This document shows positions 36,751 through 46,028 of a DNA stretch of 64,000 nucleotides, in pieces. The translations under genes were made by a program, and so were the position numbers. The notes beneath the pieces are model-generated. The model made no database searches. It saw nothing but the letters and a program-made list of their open reading frames with translations, and had not been told where the DNA came from. This DNA is from Sulfitobacter litoralis (lineage in GTDB: Bacteria > Pseudomonadota > Alphaproteobacteria > Rhodobacterales > Rhodobacteraceae): assembly GCF_900103185.1 (NCBI RefSeq), contig NZ_FNJD01000004.1, positions 165,001-229,000 on the forward strand. Reading direction: 5' to 3'. Positions within the stretch are counted from its first letter, which is position 1, and each line of letters opens with the position of its first letter.

Positions 36751-37389
36751 ATGAAACCGCCTTCGGACTGCGATCTAACGGAAACCGGCTTGCCGCTTGC
36801 ACCGCAAACGGGCCGTATTCTATTGATCGCCTGCGGTGCCCTTGCACGTGAAATTCTCGACCTGAAAGAGGCCAACGGCTGGTCCCATCTTGACCTGACT
36901 TGCCTGCCCGCCAAGCTGCATCTCTACCCCGAGAAAATAACGCAAGAAGTCCGCGCGGCTGTAATCAAACATCGCGATGCCTACGACGACATCTTTGTGG
37001 TCTACGCCGATTGCGGGACCGGCGGGCTGCTCGCGGCAGAGTGTGAAAAACTGGGCGTTCAGATGGTAGCAGGTCCTCATTGCTACAGTTTTTTCGAAGG
37101 CAACGATCGCTTCGCTGCAATTTCGGAAGACGAGTTTACAGCCTTCTACCTCACAGATTTTTTGGTCCGCCAGTTCGATGCTTTTATTATGAAACCCATG
37201 GGGCTCGACCGCCACCCGGAACTGCGCGATATGTATTTCGGCAACTACAAAAAGCTGGTGTATCAAGCCCAAACCGATGACCCCGCGCTGACAGCCAAGG
37301 CGCAAACCTGTGCTGAAACGCTCGGCCTCGCGTTCGAGCGGCGCTTTACCGGTTACGGTGATCTGGAAACGACGCTCCGGACCCTCTGA
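36751..37389 (+). CDS. DUF1638 family protein
   Basis: 212 residues, the DUF1638 family, soluble, with conserved CGALAREI, YADCGTGG and PHCYSFF motifs whose cysteines and histidine could bind a metal. Families of this type sit beside corrinoid methyltransferase genes in many organisms, here directly after the B12 protein, so it may help that system, for example in corrinoid handling. No enzymatic role is established to my knowledge. Confidence 0.85.
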   Translation: MKPPSDCDLTETGLPLAPQTGRILLIACGALAREILDLKEANGWSHLDLTCLPAKLHLYPEKITQEVRAAVIKHRDAYDDIFVVYADCGTGGLLAAECEKLGVQMVAGPHCYSFFEGNDRFAAISEDEFTAFYLTDFLVRQFDAFIMKPMGLDRHPELRDMYFGNYKKLVYQAQTDDPALTAKAQTCAETLGLAFERRFTGYGDLETTLRTL

Positions 37390-37390
37390 T

Positions 37391-37412
37391 CTTCATTTTG
37401 CCAAATAAACTC
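37391..37412 (+). repeat. Dispersed intergenic repeat, copy C (no hairpin)
   Basis: CTTCATTTTGCCAAATAAAC followed by TC, starting one base after the DUF1638 stop codon. Same family as copies A, B and D. Confidence 0.65.
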
Positions 37413-37450
37413 GACTGGTACATCTGTCGCCGCCCCCGCAACGCCAGCGT

Positions 37451-37861
37451 TTAAACCTGCTGCGCTGCCTCGCCGCGAATCCGTTCGATCATTGCCGTCA
37501 GGCCGTTGGACCGTTGCGCCGACAGATGTTCGTTGAGCCCCAAACGCCCCATCTCGGCGCGGGCATCAATGGCCCCGACCTCGGACGCGGGCACCCCGTT
37601 ATATAGCTTTTGAAGCACGGCGATTAACCCCGACACGATCATCGCATCGCTGGCACCGTCAAAATGCAGCGCCCCATTTTCGAACTGCGTGTGCAACCAT
37701 ACTTGGCTGGCACAGCCGTCCACCTTGGTCGCGGGAACGCGCAATGCTTCGACCAACGGGTCCATCGACTTGCCCAGATCAATCACGTGACGATAGCGGT
37801 CTTCCCAATCGTCCAGAAATTCGAAATCCTCGACCAGTTCTTCAAATGCCTCTGTCGCCAC
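37451..37861 (-). CDS. sufE: SufE family sulfur acceptor protein
   Basis: About 136 residues. Takes sulfur from the SufS desulfurase for Fe-S cluster assembly. VPATKVDGCASQVWLH holds the acceptor cysteine, and DWEDRYRHVIDLGK is the typical N-terminal helix. The start is a GTG at 37861 with GGGGGG about eight bases upstream; a longer open frame has no good start. Not adjacent to a suf operon here. Confidence 0.88.
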   Translation of the reverse strand: MATEAFEELVEDFEFLDDWEDRYRHVIDLGKSMDPLVEALRVPATKVDGCASQVWLHTQFENGALHFDGASDAMIVSGLIAVLQKLYNGVPASEVGAIDARAEMGRLGLNEHLSAQRSNGLTAMIERIRGEAAQQV

Positions 37862-37981
37862 GGTACGCCCCCCTTTTCGCTTGCCAAACAGGTAGGTTGC
37901 ACGATGCCAAAGGTCCACCCCCTTCCCAACAGGTCCGGGATGGGTTAGTCAAATAGTACCGAAATTTCTACGGCGGACCCC

Positions 37982-38503
37982 ATGCGCAAGACCTTTTCAG
38001 CCCTCTTGGTATCGACCCTTGTTTTGACAGGCTGTGCGACTGTGCGCGACAGCCGTGCGAACCCGTTCAACTGGTTCGGCAGTGCCCGGTCAGAACCGAT
38101 CACCCGACAGGAAGCCTCTGATAATCCGTTGATTCCGCAGCGAACAGGGTTGTTCTCGTCCTCTAAGTCCAAAGAGGTCATCTATACCGGTCGCCCGTTC
38201 GAACAGATCATTGATCTCACGATCGAAGAGGTCCCCGGAGGTGCCGTCGTGCGGGCCACCGGGCGTGCGGATCGCCAGGGTATCTACGAAGTGCAACTGA
38301 CGCCGGCCAACGAAGATGAGCTGCCGGTTGATGGCGTCTTGACCTATCGCCTTGAGGGCATCGAGCCAAGCGAAGCGACTGCCATCGGCACCGAGCCCAC
38401 GCGAGAGGTTACAGCGGGGCGCAAACTGACGAATCAGAAGCTGACCGGTGTGTCGTCCATCCGCGTAGAGGGCCTGCGCAACGCGATGACATCGCGTAGG
38501 TAA
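37982..38503 (+). CDS. Lipoprotein, function unknown
   Basis: 173 residues. Signal peptide with lipobox LTGC (Cys18), then a linker and a beta-rich domain (about 65-165). I do not recognise the family. It lies alone between sufE (divergent) and rnd (convergent) and may be an outer-membrane-anchored protein. Confidence 0.75.
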   Translation: MRKTFSALLVSTLVLTGCATVRDSRANPFNWFGSARSEPITRQEASDNPLIPQRTGLFSSSKSKEVIYTGRPFEQIIDLTIEEVPGGAVVRATGRADRQGIYEVQLTPANEDELPVDGVLTYRLEGIEPSEATAIGTEPTREVTAGRKLTNQKLTGVSSIRVEGLRNAMTSRR

Positions 38504-38538
38504 CCCCTAACTAACTAAAGATATCAAAAGGTTGAGCC

Positions 38539-39696
38539 TTAAAGCTCAACCACTTTCAGGTCAGACCCTACGGCGGTCAACGCGATCTCGCCTTTGCACA
38601 AACGCAGTGCATCTTCCCCGAACACTTCACGCCGCCACCCTTTTAGAGCATCCACATCGCGTAAACCGGCGGCAATCCCATCAAGGTCCGAAGCAGGCGC
38701 GATCAGCTTGGCCGCGACGCCCGCGCTCTCGGATTTCGCCTTGAGCAAGACCCGCAGCAGATCAGATAGGGCCGGATTGACCTGCAATTTGTCACGGCTG
38801 CGATCTGGTTGCGGCATATCCGCAGGCGCACAGTTCACACCGGCCTCTACCGCCTTGAGGATTCCATCCGCAATCTCGCCCTTGCGCGCATCGCGAAGCA
38901 ATAGACGGGCACGGCCCAATTCTTCGTGGTTCTTCGGTTTGTTACTGGCCAGCTCAACCATCGCGTCATCCTTATAGACGCGGCTGCGCGGGATGTTGCG
39001 GGTTTGGGCATACTCTTCGCGGAAGGCCGCAAGCTCGCGCACCAGCGCCAGAAACTTTGACGAATTGGTCCGTGTCTTGACCCGTCGCCAAGCTTCGCGC
39101 GGGGGCGTGACGTAGGTGTCGGGGCTGGTCAGAATCTCAAGCTCTTCCTCAACCCAGCGGCCACGGCCCGTCTGTTCAATCTTACGGGCGAGAAACTCAT
39201 AGATCTGGCGCAGGTGCGTGACGTCAGCAACCGCGTATTTCAACTGCGCATCGCTCAGTGGGCGCCGCGACCAATCGGTAAAGCGTGATGTCTTATCAAG
39301 AGGTTGATGTGCAATCTTGCGAACCAGCGTCTCGTATCCGACCTGTTCGCCGAAACCGCAGACCATGGCTGCGACCTGCGTGTCGAACAAGGGCTTGGGA
39401 AAGACACCAGCATCAACAAAGAAAATCTCGAGGTCTTGCCGCGCTGCGTGGAAGACCTTGACCACCGATGTGTCACGGAACAGCGTGTACAAAGGCTCGA
39501 GTGACAGGCCTTCGCTCAACGGGTCCACCAGCACGGCGTTGGACTCATCCGTGCCGGGCATCGCCAGCTGGATCAGGCAAAGTTTTGAATAATACGTCCG
39601 TTCGCGCAGAAACTCGGTATCGACGGTCACGTAATCATACTTGGCGGCCTCTGTGCAGTAGGCGTCAAGTTCAGCGGTGGTGGTGATTGTTTTCAT
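38539..39696 (-). CDS. rnd: Ribonuclease D
   Basis: 3'-5' exonuclease for tRNA maturation. 385 residues; DEDD exonuclease domain with Asp21 and Glu23 in VTVDTEFLRE, VFHAARQDLEIF and the YAVADVTHLRQIY motif, then an HRDC-type domain (about 210-290). It is the third gene behind purM and purN, 73 bases from purN. Confidence 0.93.
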   Translation of the reverse strand: MKTITTTAELDAYCTEAAKYDYVTVDTEFLRERTYYSKLCLIQLAMPGTDESNAVLVDPLSEGLSLEPLYTLFRDTSVVKVFHAARQDLEIFFVDAGVFPKPLFDTQVAAMVCGFGEQVGYETLVRKIAHQPLDKTSRFTDWSRRPLSDAQLKYAVADVTHLRQIYEFLARKIEQTGRGRWVEEELEILTSPDTYVTPPREAWRRVKTRTNSSKFLALVRELAAFREEYAQTRNIPRSRVYKDDAMVELASNKPKNHEELGRARLLLRDARKGEIADGILKAVEAGVNCAPADMPQPDRSRDKLQVNPALSDLLRVLLKAKSESAGVAAKLIAPASDLDGIAAGLRDVDALKGWRREVFGEDALRLCKGEIALTAVGSDLKVVEL

Positions 39697-39769
39697 AACG
39701 CTACTTTGGACAGAGGAAGCCGTTCAGGCAATGGAAAAGCGCATGGTTTCAGCGCAATAGGCCGCGTGC

Positions 39770-40366
39770 CTAGCCTTCCAGCATTAAAAGATCGCGATTA
39801 CCGCTGGCAAAGCGCCGCAGGACCGCAGGATAAAGTCGATGTTCTTGCACCAGAACCCGCGCCGCCAGATCATCTGGCGTGTCGCCGGCCATAACCGGAA
39901 TGGTGGCTTGGCCCAAAATCGGCCCGTCATCCAACGCTGCCGTGACCTCGTGCACTGTGCAGCCGTGCTGGGTATCGCCTGCCTCGAGCGCGCGGGCGTG
40001 GGTGTGCAGCCCTTTATACCGTGGCAAAAGCGAGGGATGGATATTGATCATTCGACCGGCCCAGGCATCGGTAAATCCGCCAGTCAGCTTGCGCATGAAA
40101 CCCGCAAGGCAAATGATATCTGGCGCATGAGGCATCAAACGCGCGGTTAGTTCGTTTTCAAAAGCGGCGCGATCCCCTGCAAAGGGTTTATGTTCTACAA
40201 CTTCGGTCGGGATGCCCCGTTCTTTGGCCCAAGCGATCCCGCCCGCATCTGCCACATTCGCCACCACCACACAGGGCCGCGCGGGGTGGTCGCCGGTCAT
40301 GTCGTCGACCAGCGCCCGCATATTTGACCCGCCACCGGATAGAAAGATCGCAACCCGTTTGGTCAC
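39770..40366 (-). CDS. purN: Phosphoribosylglycinamide formyltransferase
   Basis: Transfers a formyl group from 10-formyl-THF to GAR in purine synthesis. 198 residues; [10 protein letters not shown] at the N-terminus and the catalytic [17 protein letters not shown], plus [12 protein letters not shown]. The start overlaps the purM stop by ATGA. Confidence 0.94.
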   Translation of the reverse strand: MTKRVAIFLSGGGSNMRALVDDMTGDHPARPCVVVANVADAGGIAWAKERGIPTEVVEHKPFAGDRAAFENELTARLMPHAPDIICLAGFMRKLTGGFTDAWAGRMINIHPSLLPRYKGLHTHARALEAGDTQHGCTVHEVTAALDDGPILGQATIPVMAGDTPDDLAARVLVQEHRLYPAVLRRFASGNRDLLMLEG

Positions 40367-41409
40367 AGCAGGCTGCCGGTATAGGCAACGCCCGTGGTAT
40401 CCGTGACGTCGCCCATCGGGTACACGGTTTCGCCCGCGTCGGTCAGCAGCGTCGTCAGCGCATCGGCTTCGTCGGCCTTGACCACCAGGATCATGCCCAC
40501 ACCGCAGTTGAATGTCTTGAGCATTTCGGCTTGCGACATGCTGCCAATGTCAGCCATCCATTTGAAAACACCGGGTAGTTCCCAGCTATCAAGATCAATC
40601 CGAGCACCAAGATCTTCCGGCAGAACCCGTGGCAGGTTTTCGGTCAGACCGCCGCCGGTGATGTGGGCCAGCGCATGGACGCCGCCTGCCCGCACAGCCT
40701 GCAACGCCGGTTTTACATAAAGCCGCGTTGGCGTCAGCAGCACCTCGCCCAAGGTGCCGTCCGCCCAAGGGCAATCGGCATCCCAGCCCAAGCCCGACAT
40801 TTCAACCAGTTTGCGCACCAGCGAATAGCCGTTGGAATGCACCCCATCCGAGGCAAGACCCAGCAGCACATCGCCTGCCGCCACATCGCGCGGCAGATCA
40901 GCGCCCCGCTCCATCGCCCCGACAGAGAACCCCGCGAGGTCAAAGTCACCTTCGGAATACATCCCCGGCATTTCGGCCGTTTCGCCGCCGATCAAGGCAC
41001 AGCCCGACCCTTCGCAGCCCTTTGCGATACCTTCGATGATACGCGCAGCCTGCTCTGTCTCCAGCTTGCCGGTTGCGAAATAATCTAGGAAAAACAGCGG
41101 CTCCGCCCCTTGGCACACCAGATCGTTGACGCACATAGCGACCAGGTCGACGCCAACGCCATCGACATTTCCGGTATCAATTGCGATCCGCAGTTTGGTG
41201 CCAACACCATCGGTCGCAGCAACGAGGATCGGGTCGGTGTAGCCCGCCCCCTTGAGGTCGAATAGCGCGCCAAAACCGCCAAGGCCTGACATCACCCCCG
41301 GACGCTTGGTGCGCTTGGCCGCTGGCTTGATACGCTCTACCAGCGCATTGCCTGCATCAATATCAACACCCGCATCCGCGTAGGTGATCGAGTTCTTGGA
41401 GTTGGTCAT
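40363..41409 (-). CDS. purM: Phosphoribosylformylglycinamidine cyclo-ligase
   Basis: Makes AIR from FGAM with ATP. 348 residues from the ATG at 41409, giving [36 protein letters not shown] and GGETAEMPG are hallmarks. First gene of purM-purN, with rnd behind. Confidence 0.95.
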   Translation of the reverse strand: MTNSKNSITYADAGVDIDAGNALVERIKPAAKRTKRPGVMSGLGGFGALFDLKGAGYTDPILVAATDGVGTKLRIAIDTGNVDGVGVDLVAMCVNDLVCQGAEPLFFLDYFATGKLETEQAARIIEGIAKGCEGSGCALIGGETAEMPGMYSEGDFDLAGFSVGAMERGADLPRDVAAGDVLLGLASDGVHSNGYSLVRKLVEMSGLGWDADCPWADGTLGEVLLTPTRLYVKPALQAVRAGGVHALAHITGGGLTENLPRVLPEDLGARIDLDSWELPGVFKWMADIGSMSQAEMLKTFNCGVGMILVVKADEADALTTLLTDAGETVYPMGDVTDTTGVAYTGSLL

Positions 41410-41545
41410 GACACATCCCGCTGCCTGTTCCCTTTGCGAAAACGGGTTATAGCAGGTTGCGCAGGCGTGCAATGCACCTAAGCCACATCTACGCGTTTCT
41501 ATCTCTTGACGCGCCGCCCCCGCACCCTTACCAAACCGCGCAGGC

Positions 41546-41622
41546 GGGCCTGTAGCTCAATTGGTTAGAGCAGAGCGCTCATAACGCTTTGGTTGCGGGT
41601 TCAAGTCCTGCCGGGCCTACCA
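41546..41622 (+). tRNA. tRNA-Ile(CAU), lysidine-modified type
   Basis: Acceptor GGGCCTG / CGGGCCT, discriminator A, encoded CCA, D-arm GCTCAATTGGTTAGAGC, anticodon loop CTCATAA, T-arm GGGTTCAAGTCC. The CAT anticodon with this loop and the variable arm ending TTGG match tRNA-Ile2, whose C34 is converted to lysidine to read AUA, rather than tRNA-Met. Confidence 0.9.
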
Positions 41623-41678
41623 AATCCCATTTACCCGCCTTATCTTGAAGAACGTATTCCTCGAAAGTGGACCACGCT

Positions 41679-41828
41679 TCAAATGTCGTGGTCCACATTG
41701 GCTTTGAATTTGTAGAACGGCGCAGGGCTCAGGCCATCTTTGCGACACACCTCTGCGGTCGGCATCCCAGCTTCTTGCTCTTTGATCATCCCAATAATCT
41801 GGGCTTCAGTAAAACGGCTCTGTCGCAT
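41679..41828 (-). pseudogene. IS3-family transposase OrfA, truncated
   Basis: 49 residues starting MRQSRFTEAQIIGMIKEQEA, the helix-turn-helix N-terminus of IS3-family (IS407-like) OrfA; the homology ends after FYKFKA at residue 43 and six unrelated residues precede the stop. No function remains. Confidence 0.85.
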
Positions 41829-41896
41829 TCGTTTGCTCCTTCGAAAGGTTGAGCAAACTCTAGCTTAAACTGAGGGAAGTTTCGGGGGGCATGTCA
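41679..41896 (-). mobile_element. IS3-family insertion sequence remnant (left end only)
   Basis: Read on the minus strand it begins with an IS-like end TGACATGCCCCCCGAAACTT (41896 downward), then a leader and the first part of orfA. The rest of orfA, all of orfB and the right end are missing. A 9-base inverted repeat TGGACCACG / CGTGGTCCA (41668-41695) spans the broken end. It lies 46 bases downstream of tRNA-Ile. Confidence 0.65.
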
Positions 41897-41940
41897 GCGA
41901 GCGAACGAAAAGCCAAACATACCTTTTAAATCAGATGTTA

Positions 41941-42827
41941 TCAGGCGGCAGGGTCAACAACGGCAAGATGATCAGCGTTCCAAATCGCGGGGCAGACTTC
42001 GGCCTCGGCCTGTCCGTTACGCAATCTGCGGCACGCCCCCACCGGAATATCAGTCGCAATCAAAACCCGATCTGTCATCATCGCGGCCGTCTGCGGTAAA
42101 AGCGTGGCGTGAATACCGTCAAGCGCGACACCGACATCGCACGGCAAAAAGACACTGGCACCACCAACACCTGTGTCCGTGAGGGGGTGCCCAAATGGCA
42201 CACCAACCGCGCCAAGAACGCATACAACAGTCTGAAGCTCAATCGCCCGTGGGCGGGCGCAACTAAAGACCCTGTTATAACCTGTGATCATATCTGTTTT
42301 GGCGGGAATGATGATCAGATCAAGATCGAGCTGCCCAAGGCGCGACCAAAGGTGGGTGAACTCACTATCCAGACAAATGATCATTGCGATGCGAAGACCA
42401 TTCCATTCAATCACATTGATCGTTTCACCATGAACTGTAACGCCACCTGCGCGTGGCGCGCGCCCTCGGGTGTCAGTAGCCACGCACGGTTTAGATATGT
42501 TGGCGTGCCGTCCTTGTATCCTGCAGCAAAAGGTATCGTGCCCGCGAGGATCGAAATACCGTGGCGCGCGGACATATCTGCAACGGCATCCAATGCGATC
42601 TCGCCGCATTCATAAAGCCACCCCATCGTGTTCGCGGTAGGCAGATCCACCGGCGCAAAACTTAACCACTGCGCACACGCAAATTCTGGAAGAACAAGCA
42701 TATGCCCGCCACGTGCAGCGGTCTGTGCGACACGCGCCTCAAGCTCAGCAAGCCATGTTGCAAGGTCAGGGACAACGGGTTCAAGATTTGACGCCCAGAG
42801 ATCGATTGAGACGTGTTCCATATGCAT
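41941..42827 (-). pseudogene. Carbon-nitrogen hydrolase (nitrilase family), broken
   Basis: Two overlapping frames make up one gene. The first (42827 to 42411) runs from MHMEHVSIDLW through the glutamate of VLPEFACAQW to LLTPEGARHAQ and then shifts out of frame. The second continues from about GVTVHGETINVIEWNG with the catalytic Cys in MIICLDSEF to the natural end at 41941. The segment with the catalytic Lys expected between them is missing from both frames, so a deletion of non-triplet length is the simplest explanation. Inactive. Confidence 0.75.
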
Positions 42828-42983
42828 CCCTGCTCAATTAGGTGTGGTCGGACAGGATGTAGTGCGCAAGACACGCTCTACAACACGTTTCTCGCTAAAA
42901 ACGCTAAACCCTTGAATGTCCGAGGAGCTGGGGTTCGAACTTTCTTATTCCTTAGGAAACGACACTATTGCTGAAACAGGTCA

Positions 42984-45098
42984 CTACCCCACTTTGGCAG
43001 CCGGTTTGCCGGCGTTTGGATCCGCACTGATGGGGAGCGTTAGGGTAAAGCAGCTGCCCTGCCCCACGACGCTTGACACGCTCAGGTCACCGCCCTGCAT
43101 TTCTGCCAGACTGCGCGAAATGGCGAGACCCATGCCAGTGCCCCCCGCACGACGGGTCGCGGATGAATCGACCTGATAGAAGACTTCGAAAATGCTTTGC
43201 AGCTCTGCTTCGGCGATGCCTGCGCCGCTGTCGTGGACCTCGAATTTGACGACATCACCGACGGGCTTCACCACCAGGCGGACAAATCCGGTGTCGGTGA
43301 ATTTGATCGCATTGCCAATTAGGTTAAACAGGATTTGCCGCGCGCGGAATTTGTCGGCGAAAACCACGTCGGCCTCTTGGATCACGTCAAAGGCCAGACC
43401 TTTCTTGCTCGACAAGGTATTGAGCTGCTCAATGACCGGATCGACAATATCCTGCACCGCACAATGCGTAGGCTCGATGACCAGACTGCCGGATTCGATT
43501 TTGGCCACATCAAGAATCTCGTTGATTAGATGCAGCAGATGATCCCCAGATTGGACAAGCCGGTTCATCAAATCAGACAGCTGGTCGTACATCTGGTCTA
43601 GCAGTCGCTTGGCTTCTGAAGGGCTGATATCGCCGGCTTCATACCCCTTCAGCAACGCTTTGGAGGCGGATAGCATGCGCGCATTGCGCGACAGTTGGGC
43701 CACGCCCATGATGACGGTGAGCGGGGTACGAAGTTCGTGGCTAAGCACACCCATAAAGTTCGTTTTGGCCTTGCTCGCGGCCTCCGCCGCATCTTTGGCA
43801 TGGCTTAGCTCGGTCACGTCGACACGCAGCCCGACATAGCTGCCATCGGCCAGCGGTCGATCCGACGCTTTGATCACCCGGCCGTCCGCCAAATGCTGTT
43901 CAGTTTCAAGGGTATGCGACTGACGGTGAACCGCAAGCCGGCGTTCGATCCATTCGGCTTCGTCAAACCGACCTACGGGGAACTGCTTGCTGTTCACCCC
44001 GCTGCGCAGCAACACTTCGAACGGTGTCCCGCGTCTCAGGAGTTCGTTTGGCAGATCATACATTTCTTTGTATTTCGAATTGCTCAGCAACAGCCGATCC
44101 TGTGCGTCGAACATTACAAAACCATCGTTTAGCGCTTCGATGCCACTGCTAAGCAACGCCTCGGCGCGTTTACGTCGCTCTGAGACCTGCAGGACATACA
44201 GCAAAGTCCCCAAAAGCATGAGGCCTGCAATAGCGATCATGGCTCGTTTTTGCCACTGATCCGGCGCGACCTTCGGCCAACCGCCCTTGGTGCGCGCTTC
44301 CAGCACCCACTCTTCAAAAAAGAAATCGAACTCGAGCTTAACAGTATCTACATCCCTGAGGGTTTCGTCACCGTAGGTAAACAAAAGCGCGTCATTTGTG
44401 GGCTGTGCATCGGCTGGCCGGATCAGCATATCATAGCGTTCTTCGGCTTCACGTATGCCTGATTCGACCAGAAACTCTTGGTAGTCGAGCACGAGAGAGA
44501 CAATGCCCCAAAGCCGGCGTGTACTTTCGTTGACCTCACCCTCGGTGACAGCATCAGGGGCGGGCCAGTATACCGGGGCGCGCAGGATCACCCCCTGACC
44601 TCCCTGCACCAAATCAACAGGTCCCGCCATCAGCTCGGTCCCAACAGATAGCATCCGTTCGATGCCCGGATATTGTGCCTCGTTGGTGCGGTAGTTCAAC
44701 CCGAACGCACCGATGTTCGGCTCTAGCGGATGTATCAAACGCACGACAAGATCGGGTGCCGCTGCAACATTGATTACCATGTCATCAAGCTCGCGGATGT
44801 TCTGAACCCGCAGTGAAAAATCCTTCTGGGTTGCAAACGGGTTCTCACCGAGAAAAACTGCAAGCTCTCGCAAGGCGAGCATCTTTTCATGGATGATTTG
44901 TTCAAAGTTCTCTCGAATAACGAGCATTTCGAGGTGGCTTTTAGCCCGCAGTTCATATGTGAATGTGTCGGATAAAAGCCGATCGATCCGGCCCGCCGCG
45001 TAGGTGATGATGATCGTCGCGCTAAAAAATGCGAACAACGCCCACGCGCCGCCAATATGGGTCCTTTTCGACATGCTCCGGGGCAAGTGCTCATCCAC
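42984..45098 (-). CDS. Membrane sensor histidine kinase with CHASE and PAS domains
   Basis: 704 residues: membrane helix (about 18-36), periplasmic CHASE domain (about 40-290), second helix (about 308-326), PAS domain (about 340-455, DGFVMFDAQDRLLLSNSKY), HisKA with phospho-His in VLSHELRTPLTVIMGVAQ and HATPase with NLIGNAIKFTD, DSGAGI and GTGMGLAIS. No receiver domain and no response regulator adjacent, so the partner and ligand are unknown. The start could be the ATG at 45098 or at 45074 (MSKRTHIGG); both have poor ribosome sites. Confidence 0.9.
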   Translation of the reverse strand: MDEHLPRSMSKRTHIGGAWALFAFFSATIIITYAAGRIDRLLSDTFTYELRAKSHLEMLVIRENFEQIIHEKMLALRELAVFLGENPFATQKDFSLRVQNIRELDDMVINVAAAPDLVVRLIHPLEPNIGAFGLNYRTNEAQYPGIERMLSVGTELMAGPVDLVQGGQGVILRAPVYWPAPDAVTEGEVNESTRRLWGIVSLVLDYQEFLVESGIREAEERYDMLIRPADAQPTNDALLFTYGDETLRDVDTVKLEFDFFFEEWVLEARTKGGWPKVAPDQWQKRAMIAIAGLMLLGTLLYVLQVSERRKRAEALLSSGIEALNDGFVMFDAQDRLLLSNSKYKEMYDLPNELLRRGTPFEVLLRSGVNSKQFPVGRFDEAEWIERRLAVHRQSHTLETEQHLADGRVIKASDRPLADGSYVGLRVDVTELSHAKDAAEAASKAKTNFMGVLSHELRTPLTVIMGVAQLSRNARMLSASKALLKGYEAGDISPSEAKRLLDQMYDQLSDLMNRLVQSGDHLLHLINEILDVAKIESGSLVIEPTHCAVQDIVDPVIEQLNTLSSKKGLAFDVIQEADVVFADKFRARQILFNLIGNAIKFTDTGFVRLVVKPVGDVVKFEVHDSGAGIAEAELQSIFEVFYQVDSSATRRAGGTGMGLAISRSLAEMQGGDLSVSSVVGQGSCFTLTLPISADPNAGKPAAKVG

Positions 45099-45403
45099 CT
45101 AGGGCGCAGCTAGGCTGCGGATTTTCCAAACGCCTATTTTAAGGGACCAAACAAGCGAATGTATCGAGTTTATCTGGGCATAGTGCCTTCGCGGCCGTGT
45201 GTTGCCGCCATGCTGCACCTGTTAACTCGGGGTAAACCCCGCACTCTCTTCCTAACGCGCCCAATGCCTAACTAAGCAACAGCGCACCCGACGCTGGACA
45301 GGACGCGCTAGGCAGCACCTGAACCGTCAGCATGCTAACTGCACAGGAAAGATCGCCTTGGCGTCGGCATATCCAATCACGCCGGACTAGCTATGCCCGC
45401 GCC
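45099..45403. other. 305-base intergenic region
   Basis: Between the histidine kinase start and the 3' end of the ygiB-like gene. It contains a perfect inverted repeat CGGGGT-AA-ACCCCG (45228-45241) without a T-run. Nothing else recognised. Confidence 0.5.
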
Positions 45404-45985
45404 CTAGCCGCCAAAGCCCGTTCGACCGCTGGCTCCCTTGCCAAAACCGCCGCGCGATTTCGCGGTGGCACGGGTCATGGGCGTTTTGCCTGCGGTTGTC
45501 GCGGGGCGGGTGAACTGCGAAGTGCTGAGCTTTGCCGCGCCTTTGTTGCTGGAGTAGGTGCTGGTGCGCGCCGCGTTGGTGAACTTGCCATCCGCCGTCT
45601 TATACATCGGTTGGCTGGCAGCCATGCCCGAGCGTCCGCCAAGCATGTTCCCGATCAGATAGCCCGCTAGCAACGGCATAAAAATACCGCCCGACCCGCC
45701 TTGGGTCTGCTGCGCCTCTGACCCGCAAGCCCCCACACCGTGCTGCTCTTCGCAAACTTCGACGCTGTTATAGCGGGGGGCTGATTCAACGTGCAGTGTC
45801 TCGGCTTCGGCAAAGGCTGTCTCGCAATCGGCACCGGTGAACGTGCCGCCAAACGACGCCTCGTTCTTGCAGCTTTGCACGTCAGGGAACGCTGCGGCAT
45901 CAATCTTTTCGTCGCGGCAGCCGGCCAGAGTAAAGGCGGTGGCGCCGATGATCGCGATTGCGACGCGTTTTGACCGTTTTGTCAT
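45404..45985 (-). CDS. ygiB: DUF1190 (YgiB-like) lipoprotein
   Basis: 193 residues. Lipobox LAGC after a short signal peptide, then the DUF1190 core with SCKNEASF, DCETAF and EVCEEQHGVGAC giving paired cysteines, and a low-complexity C-terminus rich in Gly, Ser, Thr and Lys (FGKGASGRTGFGG). It follows the ygiC-like gene by 43 bases, the same partner set as in E. coli. Function unknown. Confidence 0.83.
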   Translation of the reverse strand: MTKRSKRVAIAIIGATAFTLAGCRDEKIDAAAFPDVQSCKNEASFGGTFTGADCETAFAEAETLHVESAPRYNSVEVCEEQHGVGACGSEAQQTQGGSGGIFMPLLAGYLIGNMLGGRSGMAASQPMYKTADGKFTNAARTSTYSSNKGAAKLSTSQFTRPATTAGKTPMTRATAKSRGGFGKGASGRTGFGG

Positions 45986-46028
45986 GATGATCTGCTTTCT
46001 GCTGTGGTTCGGCGATTGGGGAACGATG

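Noticed and set aside
41546..41622. tRNA-Met for the CAT-anticodon tRNA
   Set aside because: The anticodon loop CTCATAA and the TTGG variable part fit tRNA-Ile2 better than elongator or initiator Met.
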